DNA of 64,000 nucleotides, taken from positions 1 through 64,000 of the forward strand of contig NZ_CAKZKO010000032.1 of the NCBI RefSeq assembly GCF_937123705.1, written 5' to 3'. Source of the stretch: an uncultured Paraglaciecola sp. Its GTDB lineage: Bacteria > Pseudomonadota > Gammaproteobacteria > Enterobacterales > Alteromonadaceae. This document shows, piece after piece, positions 1 through 9,224 of this stretch; within the stretch, counting starts at the first letter, position 1, and each line of letters begins with the position of its first letter. The notes below the pieces were generated by a model, which saw only the letters and a list, made by a program, of their open reading frames with translations, did not search any database and had not been told where the DNA came from. A program made the translations under genes and the position numbers.

Positions 1-35
1 ATAGTTTACCCAATTAGCTAGGATTTCTCACCGGT

Positions 36-1445
36 ATGTCAAAGTTTTTCAAATGGCTCAAAAAAGATAAGCAGCAACAAGAGTCTTCTGTCGATAATAT
101 AACACCTGACCAAACAGCAGATGAACAGGCTACTTTAGAGTCAAAACCAACAAAGAATGAAAGTTCTCCAATAGAATCAACTATTGCAACTTCCCACAAC
201 AGCTTACAACAAGAGCCACCAAAATCCTCAACGGAATTTGAACCGCAGAAGCCTATAACACCTGAGGTTGAGGCAGTTTCAACTACAAAAGAAAATATTC
301 ATTCTTATAAAGAAAGGGATGCAGAAGGATTACTTCAAAGCCAGCAAACAGAGGTGAAGTTAGAATCAACGCCACAGATATCCGAGGCAACATCAGTAAG
401 TCACAGTACCCAATCTAGTGAGAAGATTTCTAGCAATGAAAATGCTTCAGAAGGCACAGCCCAAGTTTTAGAGCAAGAAAGTGAGCAACAAGCTCCTGAT
501 AAAACAGGTTTTTTTAATAAATTAAAGCGCGGGCTATCCCGCACTAAAGAGAGTATAGGCAGTGGTTTTGTTAGTTTATTTCGAGGCAAAGCCATAGATG
601 ATGACCTGTTTGAAGAATTAGAAACACAGCTGTTAGTCGCTGATGTAGGTATGGATACTACAGTTAAAGTGGTTAAACAGCTTACTGATAGTTCAAACCG
701 AAAACAGTTAAAAGACGGCGAAGCTTTATATCAGTTATTAAAAGAACAGATGGCAGATATTTTAAAGAATGTTGAGTCTCCTTTAACTTTAGAAACGGAT
801 TCAGGCCCTTTTGTTATTTTAATGGTAGGTGTGAATGGAGTAGGTAAAACCACCACTATTGGGAAAATGGCAAAGCAGTTTCAGCAGCAAGGGAAAAAAG
901 TCATGCTGGCAGCGGGTGATACCTTTAGGGCTGCGGCAGTTGAACAATTGCAAGTTTGGGGAGAGCGCAATAATATTCCAGTAGTGGCCCAGCAAACAGG
1001 TTCAGATAGCGCCTCGGTAATTTTTGATGCATTTGAATCAGCCAAGGCAAAGAATATCGATGTATTGATTGCAGACACCGCTGGTCGCTTACAAAATAAA
1101 GAGCATTTAATGGAAGAGCTGAAAAAAGTGGTGCGCGTGATGAAGAAGATTACCCCTGAAGCACCTCATGAAATCATGCTAACCTTAGATGCAGGAACCG
1201 GACAAAATGCCCTAAGCCAAACTAAGCTGTTTAATGACGCGGTTGGTTTAACTGGATTAAGCTTGACTAAATTAGACGGCACAGCAAAAGGTGGCGTTAT
1301 ATTTGGGATTGCCGATCAATTTAATATTCCTATTCGCTATGTGGGAATAGGCGAAGGCATTGACGACTTGCGTCCATTCAATAGCCAAGATTTTGTAAAT
1401 GCGCTATTTTCAGAGCCAGATAACCTGCAGCAAACAACAAATTAA
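36..1445 (+). CDS. ftsY: FtsY, signal recognition particle receptor GTPase
   Basis: Membrane-associated SRP receptor that docks SRP-ribosome complexes at the inner membrane. The 469-aa protein has a long acidic, Gln/Glu/Ser-rich N-terminal A domain (about residues 1-155), then the N and G domains. The P-loop GVNGVGKTTT lies near residue 264, DTAGR near 347 and TKLDGTAKGG near 411, all canonical for SRP-family GTPases. The ATG is the only good start. ftsE begins 8 bp after the stop, so ftsY-ftsE-ftsX form the classical operon. The N-terminal part is low complexity and poorly conserved in the family, so identification rests on the NG domain, which is unambiguous. Confidence 0.98.
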   Translation: MSKFFKWLKKDKQQQESSVDNITPDQTADEQATLESKPTKNESSPIESTIATSHNSLQQEPPKSSTEFEPQKPITPEVEAVSTTKENIHSYKERDAEGLLQSQQTEVKLESTPQISEATSVSHSTQSSEKISSNENASEGTAQVLEQESEQQAPDKTGFFNKLKRGLSRTKESIGSGFVSLFRGKAIDDDLFEELETQLLVADVGMDTTVKVVKQLTDSSNRKQLKDGEALYQLLKEQMADILKNVESPLTLETDSGPFVILMVGVNGVGKTTTIGKMAKQFQQQGKKVMLAAGDTFRAAAVEQLQVWGERNNIPVVAQQTGSDSASVIFDAFESAKAKNIDVLIADTAGRLQNKEHLMEELKKVVRVMKKITPEAPHEIMLTLDAGTGQNALSQTKLFNDAVGLTGLSLTKLDGTAKGGVIFGIADQFNIPIRYVGIGEGIDDLRPFNSQDFVNALFSEPDNLQQTTN

Positions 1446-1453
1446 GCCAACTT

Positions 1454-2149
1454 ATGATTAAGTTTGAACAAGTCAGCAAAACCTACCCAGGCGGCCAACA
1501 AGCCCTAAGAAAGGTCGATTTTCATATTGAACCTGGTGAGATGGCTTTTTTAACCGGACACTCTGGCGCCGGAAAAAGCACCTTGTTGAAGTTAATATCA
1601 CTAATGGAACGCCCTACAGTGGGCAAAGTATTAATCAACGGTCACGATTTAAGTAATATTCAACGAAAACAAATTGCCTATATCCGCCGAGATATAGGCA
1701 TGATTTTTCAAAGTCACCAGTTACTTATGGACAAAAGTGTGTTTGACAATGTGGCCCTCCCATTAGTCATTGAAGGCTATTCTCACAAGGAAACCTCAAA
1801 ACGGGTTCACGCGGCATTAGAAATGGTAGGCCTTAGTGACAAAGTGAAAAACCTTCCTATTATGTTGTCCGGTGGCGAACAACAAAGAGTAGGCATAGCC
1901 CGCGCAGTGGTAAACAAACCACCTCTATTATTAGCCGATGAACCAACAGGAAACCTAGATCCTAAGTTGTCTATGGAAATCATTCGTTTATTCGAGGATT
2001 TTAATCACGCAGGAGTGTCGGTATTTATCGCCACCCATGATCTTGGACTAATTGCCCGCATGAAGTACCGCACACTCACCCTAAAAAGTGGCCAGATGAT
2101 TACCGACGGTTTAACCGATGAAGCTCAAAGTGACGACCTATATGTATAA
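1454..2149 (+). CDS. ftsE: FtsE, cell-division ABC transporter ATP-binding protein
   Basis: ATPase partner of FtsX. The FtsEX complex at the divisome couples ATP hydrolysis to activation of septal peptidoglycan hydrolases through periplasmic regulators. The 231-aa protein carries Walker [10 protein letters not shown] (residues 35-43), the ABC signature [14 protein letters not shown] near 138 and Walker [14 protein letters not shown] near 160, plus an H-loop ATHD. It starts 8 bp after ftsY and is followed by ftsX after 48 bp. Length and motifs match FtsE. The C-terminal tail is slightly longer than in E. coli. Confidence 0.97.
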   Translation: MIKFEQVSKTYPGGQQALRKVDFHIEPGEMAFLTGHSGAGKSTLLKLISLMERPTVGKVLINGHDLSNIQRKQIAYIRRDIGMIFQSHQLLMDKSVFDNVALPLVIEGYSHKETSKRVHAALEMVGLSDKVKNLPIMLSGGEQQRVGIARAVVNKPPLLLADEPTGNLDPKLSMEIIRLFEDFNHAGVSVFIATHDLGLIARMKYRTLTLKSGQMITDGLTDEAQSDDLYV

Positions 2150-2197
2150 TATGACGACTCACCTAGTTAATGTCAGGCCGCTACTAGGGTTAATAAA

Positions 2198-3178
2198 ATG
2201 AGCATCCTGTTTAAAGGACGAGTTCAAGGTGCCCAGATTTCGCAGGTATCCACTTCGCAACGCTTTTTGATGTTTTTTGTTAGTCATTTTAGACAAGCCT
2301 TAGGTAGCTTAGGTGAACTTTGGCGCGCAAAGGCGGCGTCATTGATGACCATAGGCGTACTAGGGCTAAGTATCACGCTGCCAAGTACACTGTATGTCAT
2401 GGTGAAAAATGCCGAAAATGTAAGTTCTGGATGGGAAGAGGCAGCACAAATATCCCTGTTTTTAAAAGAGGACGTTAGCCAAGGGGACATAGACCAACTA
2501 TTAAAACGTATTCAGCTGTGGCCTGAAATTGATGCCATTAACTTTATTTCAGCAAGCCAAGCACTCGATGAATTTAAGCAATTGTCGGGTTTTGGTGAAG
2601 CCATTGCCTATCTAGATCAAAATCCCTTACCAAATGTAATACTCGTTACACCCACCAATCGTCATGCTAGTCCTGTTGCCGCCAGAGTATTGCTCGACAA
2701 GTTGCGAGACGAGCGAGAAGTAGATTTAGGTAAATTGGATATTGAATGGCTTGAGCGCTTGCATGCCTTACTAAATGTCGTTAAAGATCTAGTGACAGTT
2801 GTGGCGCTATTGTTGTTTTTGGCAGTAGTACTCATTATTGGCAATACAATAAGACTAAACATTCTTAGTAAGAAAGACGAAATTTTAGTGATGAAACTGG
2901 TGGGCGCTACCGATGCTTTTATTCAGCGTCCCTTTATGTATACCGGTTTTTGGTATGGCTTTTTAGGTGGAATATTAGCTTGGATTGCGGTTATTTTATT
3001 ACTGTGGTGGATGAGTAGTAGCATTAATACAGTCAGCCAGCTATATCAAAAAAGCTTCGATTTGACAGGCGCAAGCATTTCTACTTTTTTATGGATGTTA
3101 GGCGTCTCGGTGTTTCTTGGCTTGGCCGGGTCACTACTGTCAGTAAGACGTCACGTACGAGAAATAGAGCCTAAATAG
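2198..3178 (+). CDS. ftsX: FtsX, cell-division ABC transporter permease
   Basis: Integral membrane partner of FtsE. The 326-aa protein has a cytoplasmic N-terminus, a first membrane segment near residues 45-70, a large periplasmic loop (about 75-190) that in this family contacts the amidase or hydrolase activator, and three more hydrophobic segments towards the C-terminus, the usual four-helix FtsX layout. It follows ftsE in the same orientation. In many gammaproteobacteria rpoH comes next; here the following gene is parC on the opposite strand. Confidence 0.96.
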   Translation: MSILFKGRVQGAQISQVSTSQRFLMFFVSHFRQALGSLGELWRAKAASLMTIGVLGLSITLPSTLYVMVKNAENVSSGWEEAAQISLFLKEDVSQGDIDQLLKRIQLWPEIDAINFISASQALDEFKQLSGFGEAIAYLDQNPLPNVILVTPTNRHASPVAARVLLDKLRDEREVDLGKLDIEWLERLHALLNVVKDLVTVVALLLFLAVVLIIGNTIRLNILSKKDEILVMKLVGATDAFIQRPFMYTGFWYGFLGGILAWIAVILLLWWMSSSINTVSQLYQKSFDLTGASISTFLWMLGVSVFLGLAGSLLSVRRHVREIEPK

Positions 3179-3318
3179 CCATTAATAATTCTTAATATAT
3201 CAACGATATGCTATCTTTTCGGGCCTGATGTATAACCACCAAGGGCCATTATAAGATGGCCGACATGTTAAATCTCAAACTGCAGAATAATCATATAAAT
3301 TAACAACAACCCGCAAAT
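3179..3318. other. Convergent intergenic spacer between ftsX and parC
   Basis: A 140-bp spacer between converging genes. It contains the small palindrome GGCCAT-tataag-ATGGCC (3244-3261) without a clear T-tract, so any terminator role is weak. No rpoH start is seen. Confidence 0.4.
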
Positions 3319-5631
3319 TTATTGTGAGTTGTTATCTTCCGGAGCGTCACTCGCTTCGCTTTCAGAGGTTACTGGCTTAGCATTTTCGACTTCCACACCA
3401 TCTACCCGCTGTAATCCTCTTGGGAGCTTATTGCCTCTTCTGCCTCGCTCTCCTTGATAATGGGCCAAGTCGGATGCAGTTAGGGTCATGCCTCTTTTTC
3501 CTGCTAGGATTTTAACATTAGCTCCATGGGGTACCACGGCTAACACACTGACAAACTCTTCTCTAGACTGCGCTTTTGCAGAGGGAATATTAAGTAATTT
3601 ATTTCCTTTGCCTTTACCTAAACTCGGTAAATCTCGTAGCGGGAACATTAACATGCGCCCCTCGTTGGAAATCGACAAGCACCAATCTGTTTTTAGGTCT
3701 ATAACTGGCTGAGGGCCGATAATTTTTGCGGCACTTGGTAAAGATACATAAGCCTTACCCGCTTTGTTTTTACTGATCATGTCGCTAAATTTACCAACAA
3801 AACCATAACCTGCATCTGTTGCCATAAGGTATTGTTGGTGATCGCTACCCATCACCACATGCTCTACATTTTCGCCACTAACAATGTTAAAACGCCCGGT
3901 TAAAGGCTCGCCTTGGCTGCGCGCCGAAGGTAAACCGTGGGCGTCACAAGAAAATGCCCTACCTGAAGAGTCTAAGAACACGACTTGCTGATTGCTACGC
4001 CCTTTGGCACTAGCCTGATAGCCATCTCCTGCTTTATAACTTAATCCTTCTACATCCACGTCATGGCCTTTGGCACAGCGCGCCCAGCCTTTTTCAGATA
4101 ACACTACTGTGACCGCTTCAGAAGGAATTAACTCTTTTTCAGATAAGGCTTTTGATTCGCCTCTAGCAATAATTGGTGAGCGTCTGTCGTCGCCATAAGC
4201 TTCGGCTGCTTGGAGTATTTCCTTTTTAATTAGGGTTTTTAAGCGTTGGTCAGAGCCTAACAATAACTGCAGCGCATCACGCTCTTTCGCCAGTTCTTCT
4301 TGCTCACCTTGAATTTTCATTTCTTCTAATTTAGCAAGGTGGCGCAGCTTTAAATCAAGGATGGCTTCTGCTTGAATATCCGTTAACGCAAATTGCGTCA
4401 TTAACTCTTGCTTGGGTTTTTCTTCATATCGAATAATACGAATGACTTCATCAATATTCAAAAATGCAATCATTAATGCTTCAAGAATATGCAGCCTTGC
4501 TAATACCTTATCTAATCTAAACTGCAAGCGGCGAATCACCGTGGCTTTTCTAAAGCTTAGCCATTCGGTTAAAATCATTCGCAAGTCTTTAACTTGAGGT
4601 CGACCGTCTAAACCAATCATATTGATGTTGACTCGGTAACTTTTCTCCAAGTCTGTGGTGGCGAACAAATGTTGCATCAATTGTTCAACATCAACACGAT
4701 TTGAGCGCGGTGTAATCAATAGGCGAGTGGGATTTTCGTGATCAGACTCATCACGTAAATCACTGACCATAGGCAATTTTTTGGCCTGCATTTGCGCCGC
4801 AATTTGTTCGAGAATTTTACCGCCCGACGCTTGGTGAGGCAGTGCTGTGATAATAATATCGCCGTTATCTTCCCCATACACCGCGCGCATTTTGATAGAG
4901 CCACGGCCGGTTTCGTATATTTTGGCTATGTCGGCTTTTGGGGTAATAATCTCAGCATCAGTTGGATAATCAGGTCCTTGCACAAATTCTAGAAGTTCGT
5001 GCAATTCTGCTTTGCTATTGTCTAACAAATGCGCGCAGGCATTGGCCACTTCTCGTACATTGTGAGGAGGAATGTCCGTGGCCATTCCTACGGCAATACC
5101 GGTAATACCGTTTAACAAAATATGTGGCAATCGCGCTGGCAAGACTTTTGGTTCATCTAAGGTGCCATCAAAATTGGGCTGCCAATCAACTGTGCCTTGA
5201 CCTAGTTCAGTCAGCAGTACTTCACTGAATTTAGACAACCTAGATTCGGTATAACGCATTGCGGCAAAGGACTTAGGATCATCTGGCGCGCCCCAATTAC
5301 CTTGGCCATCAACCAACGGATAACGATAAGAAAATGGCTGAGCCATTAACACCATAGCTTCATAACAGGCAGAATCACCATGGGGATGAAACTTACCTAA
5401 TACATCACCAACAGTACGCGCCGATTTTTTATATTTAGCAGCGTTATTTAAACCTAACTCAGACATGGCATAAACAATACGCCTTTGGACTGGTTTTAAA
5501 CCATCACCAATATGTGGCAGTGCCCTGTCCATAATGACGTACATGGAATAATTTAAGTAAGATTCTTCGGTGAATCTATGCATCGTTAACTGCTCGATGC
5601 CGTCTTTATTGATAATGGTTTCTTGACTCAT
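3319..5631 (-). CDS. parC: ParC, DNA topoisomerase IV subunit A
   Basis: Breakage-reunion subunit of topoisomerase IV, which decatenates daughter chromosomes. The ATG start at 5631 (MSQETI) is preferred over a GTG six codons upstream (5649) because family members begin similarly. This gives 770 aa. The catalytic tyrosine lies in AMRYTESRL (about Y127). The quinolone-determining region [10 protein letters not shown] has Ser and Glu at the usual resistance positions (about S87 and E91), so it is wild-type there. The C-terminal part (from about residue 490) is the beta-pinwheel DNA-wrapping domain, and the tail is acidic. parE lies 22 kb away at 27637, not next to it. Confidence 0.97.
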   Translation of the reverse strand: MSQETIINKDGIEQLTMHRFTEESYLNYSMYVIMDRALPHIGDGLKPVQRRIVYAMSELGLNNAAKYKKSARTVGDVLGKFHPHGDSACYEAMVLMAQPFSYRYPLVDGQGNWGAPDDPKSFAAMRYTESRLSKFSEVLLTELGQGTVDWQPNFDGTLDEPKVLPARLPHILLNGITGIAVGMATDIPPHNVREVANACAHLLDNSKAELHELLEFVQGPDYPTDAEIITPKADIAKIYETGRGSIKMRAVYGEDNGDIIITALPHQASGGKILEQIAAQMQAKKLPMVSDLRDESDHENPTRLLITPRSNRVDVEQLMQHLFATTDLEKSYRVNINMIGLDGRPQVKDLRMILTEWLSFRKATVIRRLQFRLDKVLARLHILEALMIAFLNIDEVIRIIRYEEKPKQELMTQFALTDIQAEAILDLKLRHLAKLEEMKIQGEQEELAKERDALQLLLGSDQRLKTLIKKEILQAAEAYGDDRRSPIIARGESKALSEKELIPSEAVTVVLSEKGWARCAKGHDVDVEGLSYKAGDGYQASAKGRSNQQVVFLDSSGRAFSCDAHGLPSARSQGEPLTGRFNIVSGENVEHVVMGSDHQQYLMATDAGYGFVGKFSDMISKNKAGKAYVSLPSAAKIIGPQPVIDLKTDWCLSISNEGRMLMFPLRDLPSLGKGKGNKLLNIPSAKAQSREEFVSVLAVVPHGANVKILAGKRGMTLTASDLAHYQGERGRRGNKLPRGLQRVDGVEVENAKPVTSESEASDAPEDNNSQ

Positions 5632-5649
5632 GTTGGGCTGTTTTACCAC

Positions 5650-5906
5650 GTATTCTTATTTTAAAGGACAGATTTAAGGAAGTAATACACAATTCGGCAA
5701 TACTCTTTTGAATAGATTACCCTATAAACGATAGCGATTACATCACCTAATATCATTCTACATCAGTCTTACCTTAACCCGTCGTCTAAGATCTACAGAT
5801 ACTAAATACGACTGCCCTTAACAATCAAATTAGCGCTAACGATTGCCATACGTATCAGTCCGGTGGTTTAATGTTATTTACTCACTTTTTATACTGACGA
5901 AATTTG
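5650..5906. other. Divergent promoter region parC / hybrid kinase
   Basis: About 260 bp between divergently transcribed genes. It must hold promoters for both directions, but no operator or strong hairpin was recognised. Confidence 0.3.
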
Positions 5907-8900
5907 ATGCTTGTCCACGTTTGCAGATTATTGATCATTCTAATGTTGTTACCCACTAAACAGGTAGTGGCACAAGGAGATGTTCAATTAATTGCTACGA
6001 ATGAAGTGTTCAGGTTATCTCCTCAATTAAAGGTGTTGCGAGAAACTGACAATCAATTGGACCTATTCGATGTCAAACAAAGACAAGCTGAGTTTGTATG
6101 GCACCTAAGCGACAACTCAAATTATGGCATTTCTAACAAAGGGGTATGGCTGCATACTACTATCAGTAACGTAACCGAAAATAAACAATGGGTGATTGAT
6201 GTTGCCAATGCTCAGCTAGAAAAAGTGGATTTTTATGTTCTACTCGACGACGAAGTACTAGCACATGCAAGCCAAGGCAGATCCCGTTCTAGCCCCACCT
6301 TTCGTTTACCTACGTTGAAGTTAGACTTACCTTATGCGCAGACTATTGATCTATATGTACGCATACAGAATCAACGTTCTTCTTTAATAGCACCAATCGA
6401 TATTCAAACTTCAACTCACCATCAGCGTATAATTTTTTACGACAATCTTATATGGGGTCTATTTTACGGTGGACTCATTATGTTGGCGCTGTATAACCTT
6501 ATTTTGTATATGGAGGTAAGAGAGAGCAGTTTACTGGCATATATTGGCTATATTTGTTCGGTGCTGATTTGGCAGTTCGTTTGGGGAGGGCATTTACATT
6601 TATTGTTACCCAACGCCATCACCACATGGATTGGCTCCCATCCAGATTTGTTGTATATCCTTATTGGAGTTATCTCCAGCCTTTTCACCATTTCTTTTTT
6701 AGAAGTATCAAAATTAACGTCCAACTCATTGCTTTACATAAAAATATGCGTTGGACTACTAGTCTTCTTGGGGTTACTAACAACAATAAACGTTATACCT
6801 CTAGTGTGGCAAAGTACTTTGGTTTATTTATCAAGCCTCGCGGTCATGGCTACCTATATATATGTTGGTTTTGAAAGTTATGGTAATCGACTTTACTCGG
6901 CTCGTTATTTTGTTTTTGCTTGGATTACCTTGGTGGCCTTCGTATTAATTGGCATCTTAAGTTTAATAGCAATATTACCCACAAATTTATTTACCACTCA
7001 CAGTTTTCAAATTGGAGCGTTTTTAAATGCTGGGCTATTTTCAATTGCCTTGATGGATAAAAGCCGTTACCAGTTAGAACAAGAAGTAGAACAAACCACA
7101 GAAGACTTAAGAAACAACATCGAACTTGTTGAAGAACAAAACGTTAGATTAGATATTGCCCGCAAAGACGCAATTGCCGCAAGTAAGATTAAATCGCAGT
7201 TTTTAGCGAATATGAGCCATGAAATACGTACCCCCTTAAACGCAATATTAGGCTTTAGTAAAGAGCTACATTCAGATTCTTTACCACCAGAAAAACAAGA
7301 GCAAATTAGTATTATAAATGCCGCGGCAGATAATCTTCTCAGCATAGTGAATGATGTGTTGGATTTTTCTAAAATTGAGGCACGAAAATTAAAAATCAAT
7401 AACCAGCCTTTTTCACCCAATGATTTGTTAGAAGATATTGTTAGGGTGATGGCTAAATCTGCTCATCTTAAAAAACTAGAGTTTATCTACAACATAGCGC
7501 CTTTACCTGAAAAACTAATAGGTGATAGCTACCGGATTAAGCAAATTCTAAACAACCTTCTTGGCAATGCCATTAAATTTACGGATCAGGGTTTTATAAG
7601 CCTTAGTGCCTACGGAAACAGATTAGAACATGGCATATACGAGCTTGTGTTCAAAATTGAAGACACTGGAATTGGGATAAGTCGTGAAGATCAACGCAAG
7701 CTGTTTGCGGCTTTTTCACAAGTTGACAACGCCTTAAGCCGATCATACCAAGGCACGGGTTTAGGCCTTGTCATCTGCCAAGAATTGGTTAAATTGATGC
7801 GTGGTGAGTTAACTCTGCAAAGCGCCTCAAATTCTGGCAGTACTTTTACTGTTACTATTAGATGTAACTTGCTCAATACCAACCTTTCCCTAAACACTAA
7901 CAGTGAGTGGCAAGGTAAAAAGGTTATTTATTTCGATCCTTTTCCTCAGTCTCGTCATTGTGGAGTGAAACTCTTAAGTTTCTTAGGTGCAAGCGTAACC
8001 AGCGTTGAATCTCTCACCTTTCTACGAGAATTACATCAAAAGTATGATTATGTATTTATTTGCGTGCCATACAATAAAGAAAATATTCTGCCCAGCATTT
8101 TAGAGGCGACTCGGCACTTAGATAGCGACCATTTTGTGTTGTTATATTCGAGTATAGAATCCCTATCAAAGCGTAGTGATTTGTCGCAATATTTTACCCA
8201 CACCATGCGTTTGCCGCTTATGTTAAGCAAGTTAAATAGCTTATTGCGGGTACCACAAGAAAACCCTACTGATAAATTACAGCAACGCCTCGCTTCATTA
8301 TCAAGCGCCAAAGTTTTAGCGGTTGACGATATGGAAATCAACTTACGCTTACTCACTAGTTGGTTAAAAAATACCAATCTGCAACTTACCCTAGCTTATA
8401 GTGGGGCCGATGCTGTGTCTCAATGCCAAGCGCATGAATTTGATTTAATCCTTATGGACGTACAAATGCCCAACATGGACGGATTGGAAGCAACTAAACT
8501 GATCCGCAAAACAGCATTAAACATAGGGACACCTATTATTGCTGTTACCGCACATGCATTCAAAGAAGAACAAGATAACTTGCTCGCTTCTGGCATGGAT
8601 GATTATTTACCGAAACCCATTAATTTGTCAGATTTAATAGACTTGATAGATCGTTGGTGTCAGGTAGTAGAGTCAATTGACGACACTCTGCTGAGTTTCG
8701 ATTGGTCTCTTGCCCTTAAACGGGCGCATCAAAATGAAGATGCTGCAAAAGAAATATTGCAACAATTTGTGCAACAGTTACCAGGCCTTATTGACGCTAT
8801 TGAGCATGCTTGCCAAGTTGAAAACTTTCAGGAGATGCAGGCAAAAGTACATCAATTACACGGCGCTTGTTGTTATACCGGCGTACCTGCTTTACTTTCG

Positions 8901-9026
8901 ATTTGCCGTGAAATGGAAGGGGCCTTGAAACGTCAACAAATTGATTTTGCTAAATTGGCCGTTAGTCAATTAACAAGTAGCTCACAAGAGTTATTATTGG
9001 CCGTAAAAATGGCAAAAGTGATCTAA
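5907..9026 (+). CDS. BarA-like hybrid sensor histidine kinase with 7TMR-DISM-type input
   Basis: Tripartite phosphorelay kinase of 1039 aa (ATG 5907; a TTG lies one codon upstream). In order: signal peptide; periplasmic beta-rich domain (about 25-165) resembling 7TMR-DISMED2; seven hydrophobic helices (about 175-385); short coiled coil; HisKA with MSHEIRTPLN (phospho-His about 438); HATPase with NNLLGNAIKF, DTGIGI and GTGLGL; a degenerate receiver-like segment (about 665-790); an intact receiver (VDDMEIN, phospho-Asp about 851 in LMDVQMPNMDG, Lys in LPKPI); and a C-terminal Hpt (HQLHGACCYTG, His about 985). The kinase-to-Hpt half, including the cryptic receiver, resembles BarA/GacS. The sensor half is of the 7TMR-DISM kind seen in RetS-type kinases. 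No response regulator is adjacent. Confidence 0.9.
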   Translation: MLVHVCRLLIILMLLPTKQVVAQGDVQLIATNEVFRLSPQLKVLRETDNQLDLFDVKQRQAEFVWHLSDNSNYGISNKGVWLHTTISNVTENKQWVIDVANAQLEKVDFYVLLDDEVLAHASQGRSRSSPTFRLPTLKLDLPYAQTIDLYVRIQNQRSSLIAPIDIQTSTHHQRIIFYDNLIWGLFYGGLIMLALYNLILYMEVRESSLLAYIGYICSVLIWQFVWGGHLHLLLPNAITTWIGSHPDLLYILIGVISSLFTISFLEVSKLTSNSLLYIKICVGLLVFLGLLTTINVIPLVWQSTLVYLSSLAVMATYIYVGFESYGNRLYSARYFVFAWITLVAFVLIGILSLIAILPTNLFTTHSFQIGAFLNAGLFSIALMDKSRYQLEQEVEQTTEDLRNNIELVEEQNVRLDIARKDAIAASKIKSQFLANMSHEIRTPLNAILGFSKELHSDSLPPEKQEQISIINAAADNLLSIVNDVLDFSKIEARKLKINNQPFSPNDLLEDIVRVMAKSAHLKKLEFIYNIAPLPEKLIGDSYRIKQILNNLLGNAIKFTDQGFISLSAYGNRLEHGIYELVFKIEDTGIGISREDQRKLFAAFSQVDNALSRSYQGTGLGLVICQELVKLMRGELTLQSASNSGSTFTVTIRCNLLNTNLSLNTNSEWQGKKVIYFDPFPQSRHCGVKLLSFLGASVTSVESLTFLRELHQKYDYVFICVPYNKENILPSILEATRHLDSDHFVLLYSSIESLSKRSDLSQYFTHTMRLPLMLSKLNSLLRVPQENPTDKLQQRLASLSSAKVLAVDDMEINLRLLTSWLKNTNLQLTLAYSGADAVSQCQAHEFDLILMDVQMPNMDGLEATKLIRKTALNIGTPIIAVTAHAFKEEQDNLLASGMDDYLPKPINLSDLIDLIDRWCQVVESIDDTLLSFDWSLALKRAHQNEDAAKEILQQFVQQLPGLIDAIEHACQVENFQEMQAKVHQLHGACCYTGVPALLSICREMEGALKRQQIDFAKLAVSQLTSSSQELLLAVKMAKVI

Positions 9027-9224
9027 CTTCATTAGCCATTACAGGTATTGGATTAACCCCAAAACCAAAGATAGATTACAGTAACAAATATGGCCCAAAT
9101 CACCAAAGCTCTGATGCGTTTACACTTTATACAATCAGTGTGCCACCAGCTAAAATAACCTTGCTTTTTGAACCTCATTGTTTGCCCAACTAGTTTTAGA
9201 TTATTTATACCATTTGATTGTATT
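9027..9224. other. Convergent intergenic spacer
   Basis: About 200 bp between the converging kinase gene and the RND permease gene. No convincing terminator hairpin or other element was seen. Confidence 0.3.
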
